DNA of 64,000 nt from Stigmatella ashevillena (GTDB taxonomy: Bacteria > Myxococcota > Myxococcia > Myxococcales > Myxococcaceae): positions 5,698,425 through 5,762,424 of the forward strand of contig NZ_JAQNDM010000002.1 of the NCBI RefSeq assembly GCF_028368975.1. Reading direction: 5' to 3'. Numbering within the stretch: the first letter of the stretch is position 1; every line of letters begins with the position of its first letter. The translations under genes and the position numbers were made by a program. Positions 44,131 through 56,000 of this stretch are shown here, piece after piece. The notes beneath the pieces are model-generated. The model was not told the origin of the DNA. It did no database searches and worked only from the letters and a program-made list of their open reading frames with translations.

Positions 44131-45336
44131 TCACCCCATGGGCGGAGGGGCTCCCATCCAATAACTTTCCGCCCAGCTGATGAGGTTGCTCCAGGGCTGG
44201 CGCTGCTCGGGCGGCATCCGCTGTTGCAGGTGATACGCCTCGAGGGATTCCTTCCAACACACCCTCGCCACGTCTCGTGTCTGCTCAATGAGCGCATCGG
44301 GATCGCCCAGCAGGTTCATGACGAAATCAATGGAGTTGAGTGGGGGCCGGAAGCGGAAGAACCGGGTGGGCCCCAGCAGCTCCGAGGCATACCGGGCATC
44401 CGACTGGGCACCACCTTCGATGTAGGCCATCGCCGCCCGGAAGTTGTGCAAGAGCAGCCAGATCCAGCCGTAATTCATCTCGCGCATGGGCCGGCGATGG
44501 GGCTTCTTCCACAAGGATTCCAGGAACGTGCCCAGGGAGGAGTTCATCTCCGCGCATCTCTCGAACCACTTGGGAGACTGCGGCGTACAGCCCAGCGACA
44601 GGATGGAGATCCGGGAGAGGTACCGGGCCTCGGACAGGCCATCCGCCTCGGCGTCATGGCCGTCTTGATAGGCAAAATAGCCCAGCGCATCCGACAGGGC
44701 CGTCATGGCGGTGCTGTTGTTGGAGAGCGCTCCGTCCATCATCAGGTCATTCTTGTGCCCCCCCAGGTTGTTGCCAGAGCGGTAGATGGGCATGAGCACG
44801 GGGAACGCGGAGCTGGCCAGGGCCGCGTCGACAATCGTGGTGACGTAGTCCGCGTGCGGCGGAAACTGGTGGTAGGTGGCCTTGCGCCAGACCGTCGAGT
44901 CGAACGCCTCGATGACCACCATCCGCTCCAGCTCGCAGAGCTTCGCATCCCCGAAGGTCTCCTCCAGAACTTCCCGGATCGCCTCGCCGTCGTACATGGG
45001 GTAGAGCCCTGAAATCAGGCGGGCGATGTTGATGGCCTTCACCTTGAACTGACGGGTCATCCGCTCGTTGAACGCGATGCAGCCGTCGATGATGTCCAGG
45101 CAACCGGGCTGCTTGTTTCCCTCGCGATGCCGGGCCGACAGGGCATGCGCCAGGTACAGGCTGACGAAGGCGCCCGTGGAGGTGCCGGAGAACATCTGTG
45201 CGCGATCCACGAAGCCGGGATACCGGGCTTCGAGTTCACGGAGGACCCGGAGGGTGATGAGGGCGCTGGGACCGCCGTCGAATGAGATGACTCTCATCCG
45301 TTCCGGCGCACGTTTGTCATGATTGGACTCAGGCAT
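44131..45336 (-). CDS. Patatin-like phospholipase coupled to the PKS
   Basis: A 401-residue patatin-family acyl hydrolase. The nucleophile is in SGTSTGAF (Ser near residue 53) and the dyad Asp in MMDGALSNNS (near 201). The oxyanion segment reads FDGGPSAL, where patatins usually have DGGGxRG, so the loop Arg is missing. The ATG at 45336 overlaps the PKS end by 8 nt, so it is translated from the biosynthetic mRNA. In that context it may release, deacylate or transesterify the product, or be a membrane-active partner; none of this is shown. Confidence 0.8.
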   Translation of the reverse strand: MPESNHDKRAPERMRVISFDGGPSALITLRVLRELEARYPGFVDRAQMFSGTSTGAFVSLYLAHALSARHREGNKQPGCLDIIDGCIAFNERMTRQFKVKAINIARLISGLYPMYDGEAIREVLEETFGDAKLCELERMVVIEAFDSTVWRKATYHQFPPHADYVTTIVDAALASSAFPVLMPIYRSGNNLGGHKNDLMMDGALSNNSTAMTALSDALGYFAYQDGHDAEADGLSEARYLSRISILSLGCTPQSPKWFERCAEMNSSLGTFLESLWKKPHRRPMREMNYGWIWLLLHNFRAAMAYIEGGAQSDARYASELLGPTRFFRFRPPLNSIDFVMNLLGDPDALIEQTRDVARVCWKESLEAYHLQQRMPPEQRQPWSNLISWAESYWMGAPPPMG

Positions 45337-48300
45337 GGGACTCTCGAGCAATAGGGTGGGGACGCTTCGCCTGCGGGGACGACTGGGTTTGCGCCAGACA
45401 CGCGGAGAGCTTTCTGGCGAATATCTGGACATGCGGTGCTTTCAACAAGGAGAGGTGGTTGCCAGGAACCTCGTGGACGTCCACCCCGCCCGCCGCCAGC
45501 TTGTCCCAGCCCATCAGGGGATCCTTCCGCCCACGGGTGCTGCGCACCTCGTCGGTCGAGAAGAGCGTCACCCGGTGGGGATAGGCCTTGGGCTCGTACG
45601 CAAATGTCTCCCGCACGTGGATGAGGAAGAGCTGGAACATGGGAAGAATGGCCGCCTGGCGCAGGGCCAGCACCCGGGAGTCCGGCGGGACGAAGTTGGC
45701 CAGCGCCGAGCGGGCCAGGAACGTCTCCAGCATCCGGGGAGGAATCTTGAAGTTCCGGGGGAGGCCCTTGCCCTGGCGCTTGCGCGCGGCGTTCACCAGA
45801 TAGAAGTAGTCGTGCAGGTGCGGCCAGATGGAGCGGGCCACGCCCGTCGTCAGGAAGCGGGTCATCTCCAGGGGCGTGGGCCGGTGGCCCTTCAGCGGGG
45901 CCGGCTCGTCCACCATGACCAGCAGGCCAATCTGCTCATCCGCCGCCGTGAGCTGCTGGGCGATCTCGTAGGCGACCAGACACCCGAACGAGAAGCCTCC
46001 AATGAAGTAGGGGCCTCGCGGCTGGATGCTCCGCATCGCCTCGATGTAGTGCCGGGCCATGTCCTCGATGCACTCGTCGGGCGGAGACTCCCCGTCCAGG
46101 CCCATCGCCTGGAGCCCGTAGAAGGGCTGGTCCGGTCCGAGCTGGCGCGCCAGTTCGAAGTAGGGGAAGGCCACGCCCGCGGCCGGATGCACAAAGAACA
46201 GCGGCGGCTTCGTGCCCGCGGTCTGGAGGGGCACCAGCAGGGAGGATTCCTCGGGCCGGGCGGTTCCTTCCACCGCGCGGGCCAGCCGCTCCACCGTCAG
46301 GCCACTGAAGGCCGCGCCCGTGGGCATCGCCTGTCCCAGCTCCTGCTCCAGCCGGTCCACCAGCCGCAGGACGATGAGCGAGTCCCCGCCCAGCGCCACG
46401 AAGTCATCGTGAACGCCTACTGGCGCGACGCCGAGCAGCTCCTCGCAGATTCCGGCGATGCGCTGCTCCAGCCCTGTCCTCGGGGCCACGTACGCCACGG
46501 CCATGGGTGGCCGGGGGTGCGGTGCGCTCGAGGATGCCTCGACGGGCGCGGGCCGTGGGGGGGCCGGCGTCTCTTGCGTGAATGTCCGGGCCTCCCGGCG
46601 CCGGGCGAGCACGAGCCCATGGTCCACCTGCTCGCGCACCGCTTCGCTCCGAGGGAAGAGCTCCAGGGCTTCGAAGTCCAGGGGCTTCAGCGCCTCTTCC
46701 CAGCCCGACAACGGCAGCAGGGGCGAGTCCGTCCGCAGGCCGTCGTCGAAATACCACCACCCCTCGGCCAACCCCCAGGAGAGGACTTCCCAGCGCGACA
46801 GGCGCACCGCCTCCACCAATCCCAGCAACCCTCCGGGGCGCAAGAGCCTCCCAGCGTTCTGGAGGGATTGCCGCACGTCCCGCGTGGCGTGGACCACGTT
46901 GTAGGCGATGACGGCGTCGAACGTTCCCTCCTCGTAGCCTTGCTCCTGGGGCGCGCGGGAGATGTCGAGCACGCCAAACCGCATGACGCCGCCCAGCCCC
47001 CGCCGCGCCGCCTCTTGCCGCGCATCCTCGACGAACACCCGGCCGAGATCCGTGAAGTGGTACTCGATGCCGAAGTCCCGCAGCGCGGCCAACGCGGGCC
47101 AGGTCAGCAGCCCCTGTCCGCCGCCCAGCTCCAAGATCCGAAGCCGGCGGCCCTGCGTGGAGAGCGCGAGCCGTCGCAGGGCCTCCTGCAACACCTGAAG
47201 GTAGATGCGCTCGTGGCTGTGCTCTGCTGTCCGGGCCTTGCATTGCTGGAGGAACTGGGCGCTGCCCCCCGGGTAGAGCACGCTGATGGCCTCGACCTTG
47301 CCGCGCAGCGCCGGGTCATAGCTGCCCAGGCAATGCTCCACGAAGTCGAACAGGCCCTGGAAGCGGGGATGCGCGGCATCCAGGCGCTGGCGGAGCAGGA
47401 CGGGGGACTCCAACGCAGCGCCGTCCCGCAGGAACCGGAGTTCCTCGCCCTGGAGCTGGAGGATCCCATCCTCGGCCAGCCCCGCCACCATCGCGTCGAA
47501 GAGCCGGTGGAACCGGGGCTGGATGCCGAGCCGCTCCCTCAGGGCCCTCCGGTCGTGCGCCGCCCCCGGGTGCGTGGCGATGCCATTGGCCTGGAGGTAC
47601 GCGCACAAGTGGCTGGAGCAGAGCGCCTTGAGCCCTTCCACCAAACCCGGATGGCTCTCCAGGGACGGGATGCCCAGCTCCTGGCGCAGGGTCTCTTCCA
47701 GGGTGTCCAGCGAGGGCGCTTCCACGGCACGCCCCAGCCAGTGGCGCCTTCGCTCGAAGGGATAGGTGGGCAACGGCACGCGGTAGCGCCGCTGCCCGGC
47801 ATGGAGGGCGCTCCATTGAATCGGCACGCCCGCGGTCCAGAGCTGTCCCATCGCGCTCCAGACACCTTCCAGCGCGGACGCTCCCCGCTCCGGGGAGAAC
47901 GGCAGGCGGAGCAGCAGGTGGCCCTCGCGCTCCAGGGTGGCCAGCCCCTCCGTCAGGCTCACCGGCGGGCGCGGCGGCGAACTCCAGTGCTCCGGCTGGG
48001 TGGCCTGGGCCTCCGTCACCCGGGCGCCTGTTCTCGGGGACAGCAAAGGCAGACGCGGCGGCTTCGGATGCAGCCGTCTGACGTTCTGGGCGAGGGCCTC
48101 GTCCCGGGAGCCCTCCGGCACGCCCTGCATCCATCGGCCCCGCGCCACCACGAGGGCGAGGGCCTCTTCCAACGTGAACACCTCCGCCAGACAGGCCGCC
48201 ACGGCCTCGCCAGGGCCTTGGCCCAAGAGGGCCGCGGGTCTCACGCCCAACGCCATCCACCACCGGGCGAGCGCATGGCCCACCGTGAAGAGGGCCGCCT

Positions 48301-50098
48301 GCGCCAGAACGGGCTCCCACGTCTTCACATCCCCGGAGAACAACCCGGGCAGACGGAGTCCATGCTGGGACTGGAGCAGACGCGTGCACCGGTCCACCTC
48401 CTCGCGGAACACCGCCTCCGTGCGATAGAGCGCTTCGGCTTCCCCCAGATGCTCCAGGCCCTCGTCCGGAAAGAGGAAGGCCACGCTTCGCTCTGTCTCG
48501 GGCACGGCCTGGGTCGTTGTCCCCAGGGAGGCTTGAAGCGCCTGGAGGGCGGCCCCGGCATCGCGGCACGCCACGGCGAACCGGTGCGGGAAAGCCCGGC
48601 GCCCCACCTGGAGCGTGTAGGCCACGTCCGCGAGCTCTGCTTCGGGGTGGGCGTTCAGGTGCGCATGCAGCCGCTGCTTCATGGCGTCGAGCGCGGCATC
48701 CGTGCGCGCCGAGAGCACCAGGAGCTGGCAGGGCTTCGCGGGAGAGCCCGGCGTCCGGAGCGGCGCCTCTTCCAGCACGGCGTGGGCGTTGGTTCCGCCC
48801 ATGGCGAACGCGCTGACCCCCGCACGCCGGCGCGAGGCCCCCGCGCGCCACTCGGTGGCGGTGCTGTTGACGGTGAAGGGGCTGTCCTCCAGGCCGGTCT
48901 TCGGATCATTGCCCTGGAAGTGCAGGCTCGGAGGAAGGATCCGGTTCTCCAGCGCCAGGGTGGTCTTGATGAGGCTCGCCACCCCGGCGGCGGTGTTCAG
49001 GTGTCCGAAGTTGCTCTTCACCGACCCGATGGCGCAGAAGCCCTTCCCGCGCGGCGCGCGGCGAAAGGCCTGCTTCAGCGCGGCGATCTCGATGGCGTCT
49101 CCCAGGGCCGTGCCCGTCCCATGCGCCTCGATATAGGAGATGCTCCCGGGCTCCACGCCCGCGAGCGCCTGGGCCATCTGGATGACTTCCGCCTGCCCGT
49201 CGATGCTGGGGGCCGTGTAGCCCACCTTGGAGGAGCCGTCGTTGTTGACGGCCGCGCCGAGGATGACCGCTCGAATGGTGTCTCCATCGGCGAGCGCGTC
49301 CTCCAGCCGCTTGAGCACCACCAGGCCCACGCCATCCGCCGGGACGGTGCCCTGGGCCCGCGCATCGAAGGACCGGCAGTGTCCGTCCGGCGAGAGGATG
49401 TGGCCCTCTTGTGGCAAGTAGCCCGTGCCCAGCGGGAAGGCGATGGAGACGCCTCCGGCCAGGGCCATGTCACACTGGAAGTCGAGCAGCGCCTGGCAAG
49501 CGAGCTGCACCGTGACCAGCGAGGTGGAGCACGCCGTCTGCACGGTGATGACGGGACCCCGGAAGTTCAGCTTGTAGGCCACGCGCGTGGTCAGGTGATC
49601 CTTGTCGTTGCCCAGCACCGAGCCCAGGCTCTCCAGCAGCTCGCTTGTGTCCGACTGGGGCGCCACGTGGTGCAGCAGGTAGCCCGCGCCCCCCGCCCCC
49701 GCGAAGAGGCCGATGGGCCCGGGGAAGCGCCCCGCTTCGTACCCCGCATTCTCCAGCGCCTCCCAAGCGCACTCGAGGAAGAGGCGCTGCTGAGGATCAA
49801 TCAGCTCGGCTTCCCGGGGGCTGTACTGGAAGAAGCCGGCATCGAAGAGGTCCACGCCCTCCAGCAGTCCTCGGGCGGCCACGTACCGCGGGTTGCGCCG
49901 CTGGGACTCGCTGACCCCGGCGGCCTGGAGTTGGGCGTCCGTCAGGCGGGCAATGGACTCCACGCCCTCCCGCAGGTTCCGCCAGAAGGCGTCCACGTCC
50001 CGCGCGCCCGGGAAGCGGCCCGCCATGCCGATGATGGCGATTCCCGTCGGGACTTCCGCCTCCGAGACAGTGTCCGTCTCCACATCCGCCTTACTCAT
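45329..50098 (-). CDS. PKS terminal module KS-AT(degenerate)-MT-PCP-TE
   Basis: A 1589-residue protein. KS (about 18-445) is intact: TACSTS Cys190, EAHGTGT His326, NFGHL His366. The AT-like region (about 538-790) is shortened, and its GHSxGE elbow reads GQGPGE, so the nucleophile Ser is Gly and it should be inactive. The methyltransferase domain (about 800-1165) has LELGGGQG as SAM motif. A carrier domain follows (LGGDSL, Ser1240), and the thioesterase (1298-1575) has GGFSFG with Ser1370. There is no KR or DH. It starts at ATG 50098, overlapping the NRPS by 8 nt. An extender unit would need an AT acting in trans. Confidence 0.9.
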   Translation of the reverse strand: MSKADVETDTVSEAEVPTGIAIIGMAGRFPGARDVDAFWRNLREGVESIARLTDAQLQAAGVSESQRRNPRYVAARGLLEGVDLFDAGFFQYSPREAELIDPQQRLFLECAWEALENAGYEAGRFPGPIGLFAGAGGAGYLLHHVAPQSDTSELLESLGSVLGNDKDHLTTRVAYKLNFRGPVITVQTACSTSLVTVQLACQALLDFQCDMALAGGVSIAFPLGTGYLPQEGHILSPDGHCRSFDARAQGTVPADGVGLVVLKRLEDALADGDTIRAVILGAAVNNDGSSKVGYTAPSIDGQAEVIQMAQALAGVEPGSISYIEAHGTGTALGDAIEIAALKQAFRRAPRGKGFCAIGSVKSNFGHLNTAAGVASLIKTTLALENRILPPSLHFQGNDPKTGLEDSPFTVNSTATEWRAGASRRRAGVSAFAMGGTNAHAVLEEAPLRTPGSPAKPCQLLVLSARTDAALDAMKQRLHAHLNAHPEAELADVAYTLQVGRRAFPHRFAVACRDAGAALQALQASLGTTTQAVPETERSVAFLFPDEGLEHLGEAEALYRTEAVFREEVDRCTRLLQSQHGLRLPGLFSGDVKTWEPVLAQAALFTVGHALARWWMALGVRPAALLGQGPGEAVAACLAEVFTLEEALALVVARGRWMQGVPEGSRDEALAQNVRRLHPKPPRLPLLSPRTGARVTEAQATQPEHWSSPPRPPVSLTEGLATLEREGHLLLRLPFSPERGASALEGVWSAMGQLWTAGVPIQWSALHAGQRRYRVPLPTYPFERRRHWLGRAVEAPSLDTLEETLRQELGIPSLESHPGLVEGLKALCSSHLCAYLQANGIATHPGAAHDRRALRERLGIQPRFHRLFDAMVAGLAEDGILQLQGEELRFLRDGAALESPVLLRQRLDAAHPRFQGLFDFVEHCLGSYDPALRGKVEAISVLYPGGSAQFLQQCKARTAEHSHERIYLQVLQEALRRLALSTQGRRLRILELGGGQGLLTWPALAALRDFGIEYHFTDLGRVFVEDARQEAARRGLGGVMRFGVLDISRAPQEQGYEEGTFDAVIAYNVVHATRDVRQSLQNAGRLLRPGGLLGLVEAVRLSRWEVLSWGLAEGWWYFDDGLRTDSPLLPLSGWEEALKPLDFEALELFPRSEAVREQVDHGLVLARRREARTFTQETPAPPRPAPVEASSSAPHPRPPMAVAYVAPRTGLEQRIAGICEELLGVAPVGVHDDFVALGGDSLIVLRLVDRLEQELGQAMPTGAAFSGLTVERLARAVEGTARPEESSLLVPLQTAGTKPPLFFVHPAAGVAFPYFELARQLGPDQPFYGLQAMGLDGESPPDECIEDMARHYIEAMRSIQPRGPYFIGGFSFGCLVAYEIAQQLTAADEQIGLLVMVDEPAPLKGHRPTPLEMTRFLTTGVARSIWPHLHDYFYLVNAARKRQGKGLPRNFKIPPRMLETFLARSALANFVPPDSRVLALRQAAILPMFQLFLIHVRETFAYEPKAYPHRVTLFSTDEVRSTRGRKDPLMGWDKLAAGGVDVHEVPGNHLSLLKAPHVQIFARKLSACLAQTQSSPQAKRPHPIARESHA

Positions 50099-53000
50099 CC
50101 TGTTCGATCCTGCCCTTCACGGTGTGGCGCAGCCGGTGACGGCCCTGCGCTGAACGTTGCTTGCGAGCCCGCTCTTCGATCTGCTCGCTCCCAGAGGGAT
50201 GAGCCTCCTGCCCGGAGAGATATGCAGCCAGGGCCCTCACCGTGGGGTAGCGGAACAGCTCCAGCACGGGCAGCGGCCTTCCAAAGTCCTGCTCCAACCG
50301 GCTGCGCACCTGGGAGAGCAGCAACGAGTGTCCGCCCAGCTCGAAGAAGTTGTCGAGGGCGCCCACCTCCTCCACCCCGAGCGCCTCCTTCCAAATGGTG
50401 GCGATCTTCCGCTCCGCCTCGCCCCGGAGTGCCAGCCGCTCCTGGGCCGCCCGGGGCGCTCCGCCCTCCAGCGCCCGCAGCGCGCCCGTATCCACCGCTC
50501 CCGACGCGGTCCGGGGAATCCGTTCGAGCCGCTGGAGGACAGGAACGGGCGTGCGCACGCCCAGCACATCCCGGATCTCGGGCCCGGACGCTCCGGCGCT
50601 GGTGTCCTTCGCTGGCGAACCGGTGACGAAGGCACGCAGTTGGACTGCTGGCAGAGGCACCCCGTCCATGCGCACGCGGATGGGGAGGCTTCGGGCATCC
50701 AGGCCCACCAGCAGGTTCTCGGGCGGCTGTCCCAGTGCCACCCGGAGTGAATTCCATCCTCGACTCTGGGAGAGCGTCTGGTAGCCCCGGGCGTGGGCCA
50801 GGCGCTCCTCCGTCTCCGACAAGACGAGGCCCGTGCCCTCCCAGCGGCTCCAGGAGAAGCAGAAGTGACGGGAGCCCTCCACCCCTCGCCGCGCCTGGAC
50901 GAAGTGCTCCAGGAAGCGATTGGCGGCGGAATAGGCGGCCACGGAGAACCCTCCGAAGACACCATTCACCGAGGAGAACCCCACGAAGAAGGCCTCGGGC
51001 CTCGGGCCGAGGAGCTGCTCCAGCGCCCGCGTTCCTTCCACCTTGGGCCGCAGCACCGAGAGGAAGTGCTCCACCGTCTCCTCGGCCAGGACCCGCTCCT
51101 CGAGGACGCCGGCCAGATGGAGGACGCCCTCGAGCGGACGGCCCCACCGCCCCTCGGCGCGAGAGACCGCGTCCCCCACCGCCTCGGCATCACAGACATC
51201 CACCGCTTCGTAATGCACCTCGCCGCCGTGCTTCGCGGCCAGCACTCCCAGCTCCTTCCAGGCCTCGAGACGCGCCTCGGCCTGAGGGGCTTCCAGTGGC
51301 GTCCGGCCCAGGAGCAGCAACCGGGCTTGATACTGTTTGAGCAACCGGCGGGACAGCTCGATGCCCAGCGAGCCCAGTCCTCCGCTGAGCAGATACACGC
51401 CTCCAGAAACAAAGGGCGGTTTCCTCGAGCCCAGGGACGTGGGGTGAACTTGCTCCAGGCGCGGCACGAACCGCTTTCCCTGACGCCACGCCACCTCGCG
51501 ATCCCGGGGCAGGGTCTCCAGCTCGCGCAAAACCCAGCCCACCGCCTGCTCGGGAGGAACGGGGGGCAGGTCCACGTGCCGGGCATCCAGCCAGGGCACC
51601 TCCTGCGGAATCGTCTGAATCAACCCCAGCATCAGCGCCTTGTCCGCCTCCATCTCCTCACCGGGAGCGAGGGATTGCGCGTGATGGGAGACCACCTGGA
51701 GCCGGAGCGGTGTCGTGTCCGCCCACTGCCGGGAGAGCGCTTGTGACAAGAGCAACAGGCTGAGCACCCCCTCGCGCGGGGCTTCCTCCGGCGGAGCCGT
51801 CTGCCCACCGAAGGTCCACAGGTGCAGCACCTGCGCGAGCCGCACCCCTTCTTCCGCCAGAGCGGCCAGCAACCGTGGGTAGGCCTCCGCGTCCTCCGGC
51901 CTCAGGCAGAAGGCATCGGGCCCTGTCCTGACAAAGGCCGCTCCCGGCTCCACCGTGATGCACCGCCGACCCTCCTGGAGGAGCGCCTCACGCAACCGCG
52001 TGCCGAGCCCCTCGCCCTTCAGGAAGAGGAGACAGGCGCCCTCGGGCGCGGGCGCACGCGGGGAGGCCGCCTTCGGCCGCCACACCCTTCGAAAGAACCA
52101 CGCGGGCAGGGTGTTGGCATTGCCCTGGTGCAGATCCAGCGCCCGGAGCGTCTGGGCAAACCGCCCTTCCTCCAGGGCTTTCTTGAGCACCCCTCGCTGA
52201 ATCTTCCCGCTGGTCGTCCGGGGAAACGCTTCACGGGCAACGGGGATGATGAACGTGGGCGCGGCCCCCAGCCTCGCGGTGACCCGCATCCGCATCTCGG
52301 TGGCAATCCGAGCCCACCCGGCCAGCTCCGCCTCCTGGGGCACGAAGAAGATGGCGAACCCTTCGGTGCCCAGCGCCGAGACATCCACGCTGCACGCCCC
52401 GACATAGGTCGGCTCCACGCCGTCGATGTCGCGCACCATGTCTTCAATCTCATGGCAATACAGGTGCGAGCCCCGGACGATGATCATCTCCTTCTCGCGT
52501 CCGGTCAGCGTCAGCCGCCCCCGCAACAGGAAGCCGGAGTCCCCGGTGTTGAACCAGCCCCCGTCCACGAAGGCCTCCCGGTTCGCCGCCTCATTGTGGA
52601 GATAGCCCGGCGTCACGACGGCGCCCCGGGCCTGAACCCGCCCAATCACGCCCTCGGGCAAGAGCCGGTGGTCCGCGTCCACGATGCGCAATTGCACCCC
52701 CGGATTGGGGGGACCCACCTCCACGAACGTCACCGTGGAGGCATCCTCGGTGTCCTTCAACACCAGCGGCCCATTCAGTGAGGACTTGGCGACCCGGTGA
52801 ACCCCTCGCTCGGGATGAAAGTCGTTCTGGTAGGTGATGGCCGTGCACAGCTCCGCCATGCCGTACCCAGGTTGCATCACCTGTGTCCGGAGCCCGAAGG
52901 GCGCCAAGGCCTGGATGAACTCTCGAATAACGGGGGCTGTCACCTGCTCCCCCGCGTTCATCAGCCGCTTGAGCCTGTCGAGCCGCCAGGAGCGATGCGG

Positions 53001-56000
53001 CGCTTGCCGCACGGCATCACTGACCAGTTTGAAACCAAAGTTGGGAGACCAGCTGTAGCTGACACGGTGCTTCTCCATCAAATCCAGCCAGCGCAGTGGA
53101 TCACCCAAGACCCACTCGGTGCTGGAATGAACTTGGGCGTGCCCCAGATACGTCACGCCGAGGTGGTAGATCAGCGTCGGTGCCACATGATCGAACGGAA
53201 GCCAGTTAAATGAGACGTCGTCTGGGATATAGCCGTTGACCCGTGCCTCGGCATGGAAATGGTGAATGAGCCCCCAGTGGGTCTCTTGGATGCATTTGGG
53301 CACCCCCGTGCTGCCCGAGCTGAGCTGGAGAAAAGCCACCTCTTCCGGCTTTGCCGGGTGAAGCGCCTCGGCGGGAGGATGGCCTTGGAGTTCCTCCACA
53401 CAGAGCAGACGCACGTCTTCCATGGGAAACCGCGTGCGCACGCCTTCCAACGCTTGCACCAATCGGGCACTGGTCAGCACGGGCGGGTGGCCGAGCAATT
53501 CCCAGATATTGTGAAGTTTCACGGCCACGGCATTGTCGGGTTCGTACGCTGGTGCAATCGCCACCGTGACCGGCGTCATCCCTCCCAGCAGACACGCCCA
53601 GAGGCTGGTGCAGTGCTCGCGCAGAGAGCCGAGTTGCAGGATGACCCGCGCGCCCGGCCCCAGGCCGCTGGCGCGCAAGCCGGTCAGCACACACCGGGCC
53701 TCGTGCAACAATTCGGGATAGCGCTGGTATTGCTCCACCCCCTCCGCGCCGACGTACGTGATTCCCCTCTCTGGGGCCTCCACCGCCGTGCGCACCAGCG
53801 CCTCGACGAGCGTCCGCGGCGCACCGGGGGGGAACTCCAGCGGCCCGCCATCGCTGAAGGCCAGGAGGGCCAGGGCCCCGGGCTCCCAGCGCGGCGCCTC
53901 CTCGGCCTCCACCGGGGACAACGCCTCACTTCCAGAAACGTCTGTCTGGAATCCAGGCAAAACATCCGAAAGGTGCAGAAAAGAGGCAGGCTCCTGCCAG
54001 GGAAGGAGGGTCACCGCGACCTCGCCGGTGTCCGGCTGCCGGTGCAGTTGCTCCTCCCACTGCCGGGAAATCTCCTCATCGAGGAGCGGCAGTTGCCGCA
54101 ATGCCTCTTCATCCACCTGGCCGGTGGAGGTCCGCGGCAGGGCATGGAGCGCGACGAGGCCGTCCGGTGTCAAAGAGGGCGGAAGCTCCAGCTGCGCGGG
54201 TGACACGGGCGTGCGGCTACTGGAAACCACGTAGGCCACGCGCAACGTCTGGGACTGCGGAGAGCGCCGCAGCCGCACCGCTCCCTCCTCCACCCACGGG
54301 AGCGCCACCAGGGCCGCTTCCATTTCGGACGCGCTCGCGCCCTCGGACGCGCTCCAGCGGCTGGGCCGCTCGTACTGGGAAAGGCGAAGCTCCGGTGCGC
54401 GGGAGGCCTCCTCCAGGATGGCCTTGAAATCTCGGAGCAGCCGGTCCGCGGTGTCGGCCTCGAACAGCTCGGTGCTGTAGAGGAGTGTCCCCTCCCACCG
54501 CCCGTCCCGCTCCCACACATTCCAGGTGAGCTCGAACGGCGCCGTCTGGATATCGGCTTCCGAGAGGCGCAGCGTCAGCCCGCCGCGCGCCACCGCCTCG
54601 GGGGGAGGGCGCTGGGGCGCGAACATCACCTGGAACAAGGGCTGATGGCCTCCGGTCCGGTCCGGCCGGAGCGTCTCCACCAGCTTCTCGAAGGGAATGT
54701 CCTGGTGGGCATACGCCGCCAAGCTTCGCTCGCGCACGCGGGAGAGCAGCTCGCGGAAGGAGGGATTGCCGTGGAGCTGAACGCGCAGCACCAGGGTGTT
54801 GACGAAGAAGCCAATCATCCCCTCCAGCTCGCTGCGGTCACGCCCCGCGACAGGGCTCCCCACCAGCACCTCCTCGCTGCCCGTGCAGCGCTTGAGCAGG
54901 ATGCCGAGCCCCGCGAGCAAAGCCATGACGGGGGTGGCGCCTTCGGCCCGGGCGAACGCCTCCAGGGCCTGGGATGTCTCGGTGGGGATCTGGAACGCCA
55001 CGGCCGCGCCCCGGAACGACGGTGTCACCGGTCTCGGCTTGTCCGCCGGAAGGTCCAAGGAGCGCGGGGCGCCTTCGAGCTGCTCCCGCCAGAAGGCCAG
55101 CCCGCGCTCCAGCACCGGCCCCCGCATCCACTGCTGCTGCCAGAGCGTGTAGTCCGCGTACTGGACGGGCAGTCCCGGCAAGGGCGCAGGCTCACCGTGC
55201 AGGAAGGCCTCGTAGAGGGCCGTCAGGTCCCGGAGCAGCACCTCCATGGACGCGCCATCACAGACGGCGTGGTGGATGGCCAGCAGCAGCGCATGCTCGG
55301 TCTCGCTCCACGTGACGAGGTGGGCCCGGAGCAAGGGCCCCTCGCCCAGGGCGAAGGGCCGCGCCAGCTCTGTCCGGACACGCTCCGCCAGCCGGGCCTC
55401 CCGCTCGCCCTCCGAGAGCGTGCGCCCATCGAACACCGTCCAGGGCACGGGGGCAGGAGGTGCAATGCGTTGCACCGGCTCGCTTCCCTCAAAGGGGAAG
55501 GTGGTCCGCAAGGTTTCATGGCGGAGGACCAGCGCCTCCAAGCCCTGCTTCAGCGCGGAGACCTCCAGCGGGCCGCTGAGCCGGAGAATGAAGGGCAGGT
55601 TGTAGACGGCTGTCCCGGGGGTGAGCTGCTCCAGGAACCACAACCGCTGCTGGGCGAAGGAGAGCGGCAGCCGCTCCGGGCGCGCCGCCGACACGAGGGG
55701 AGGCACTCCCCGGGGGGCCTGCCTCAAGGCCTCGGTGCGCTCGGCCAGATGGGCGAGGGTGCAGCCCTGGAGGAGCTCATGCGGGGACAAGTCCACCTCC
55801 AGGACTTCCCTCACACGCGCGGCCATCGCCGCCGCCCTCAAGGAGTCTCCGCCCAGTTCCAGGAAGTCATCCTCGAGCCCCACGGGGGACACGCCAAGCA
55901 CCTGGCCCCACACGCTCTCCAGCGTGCACTGGAGCGGCGTGAGGGGAGGGCGGAAGGGGACCGCCAGCGCGGGGCGGGCCTTTCCCGGCGCGGGGAGGGC

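Noticed and set aside
45323-50626. A 1767-codon open frame on the plus strand across the PKS
   Set aside because: It is the antisense shadow of the PKS; it has no recognisable domains and has low-complexity Gly/Arg/Glu composition typical of high-GC antisense frames.
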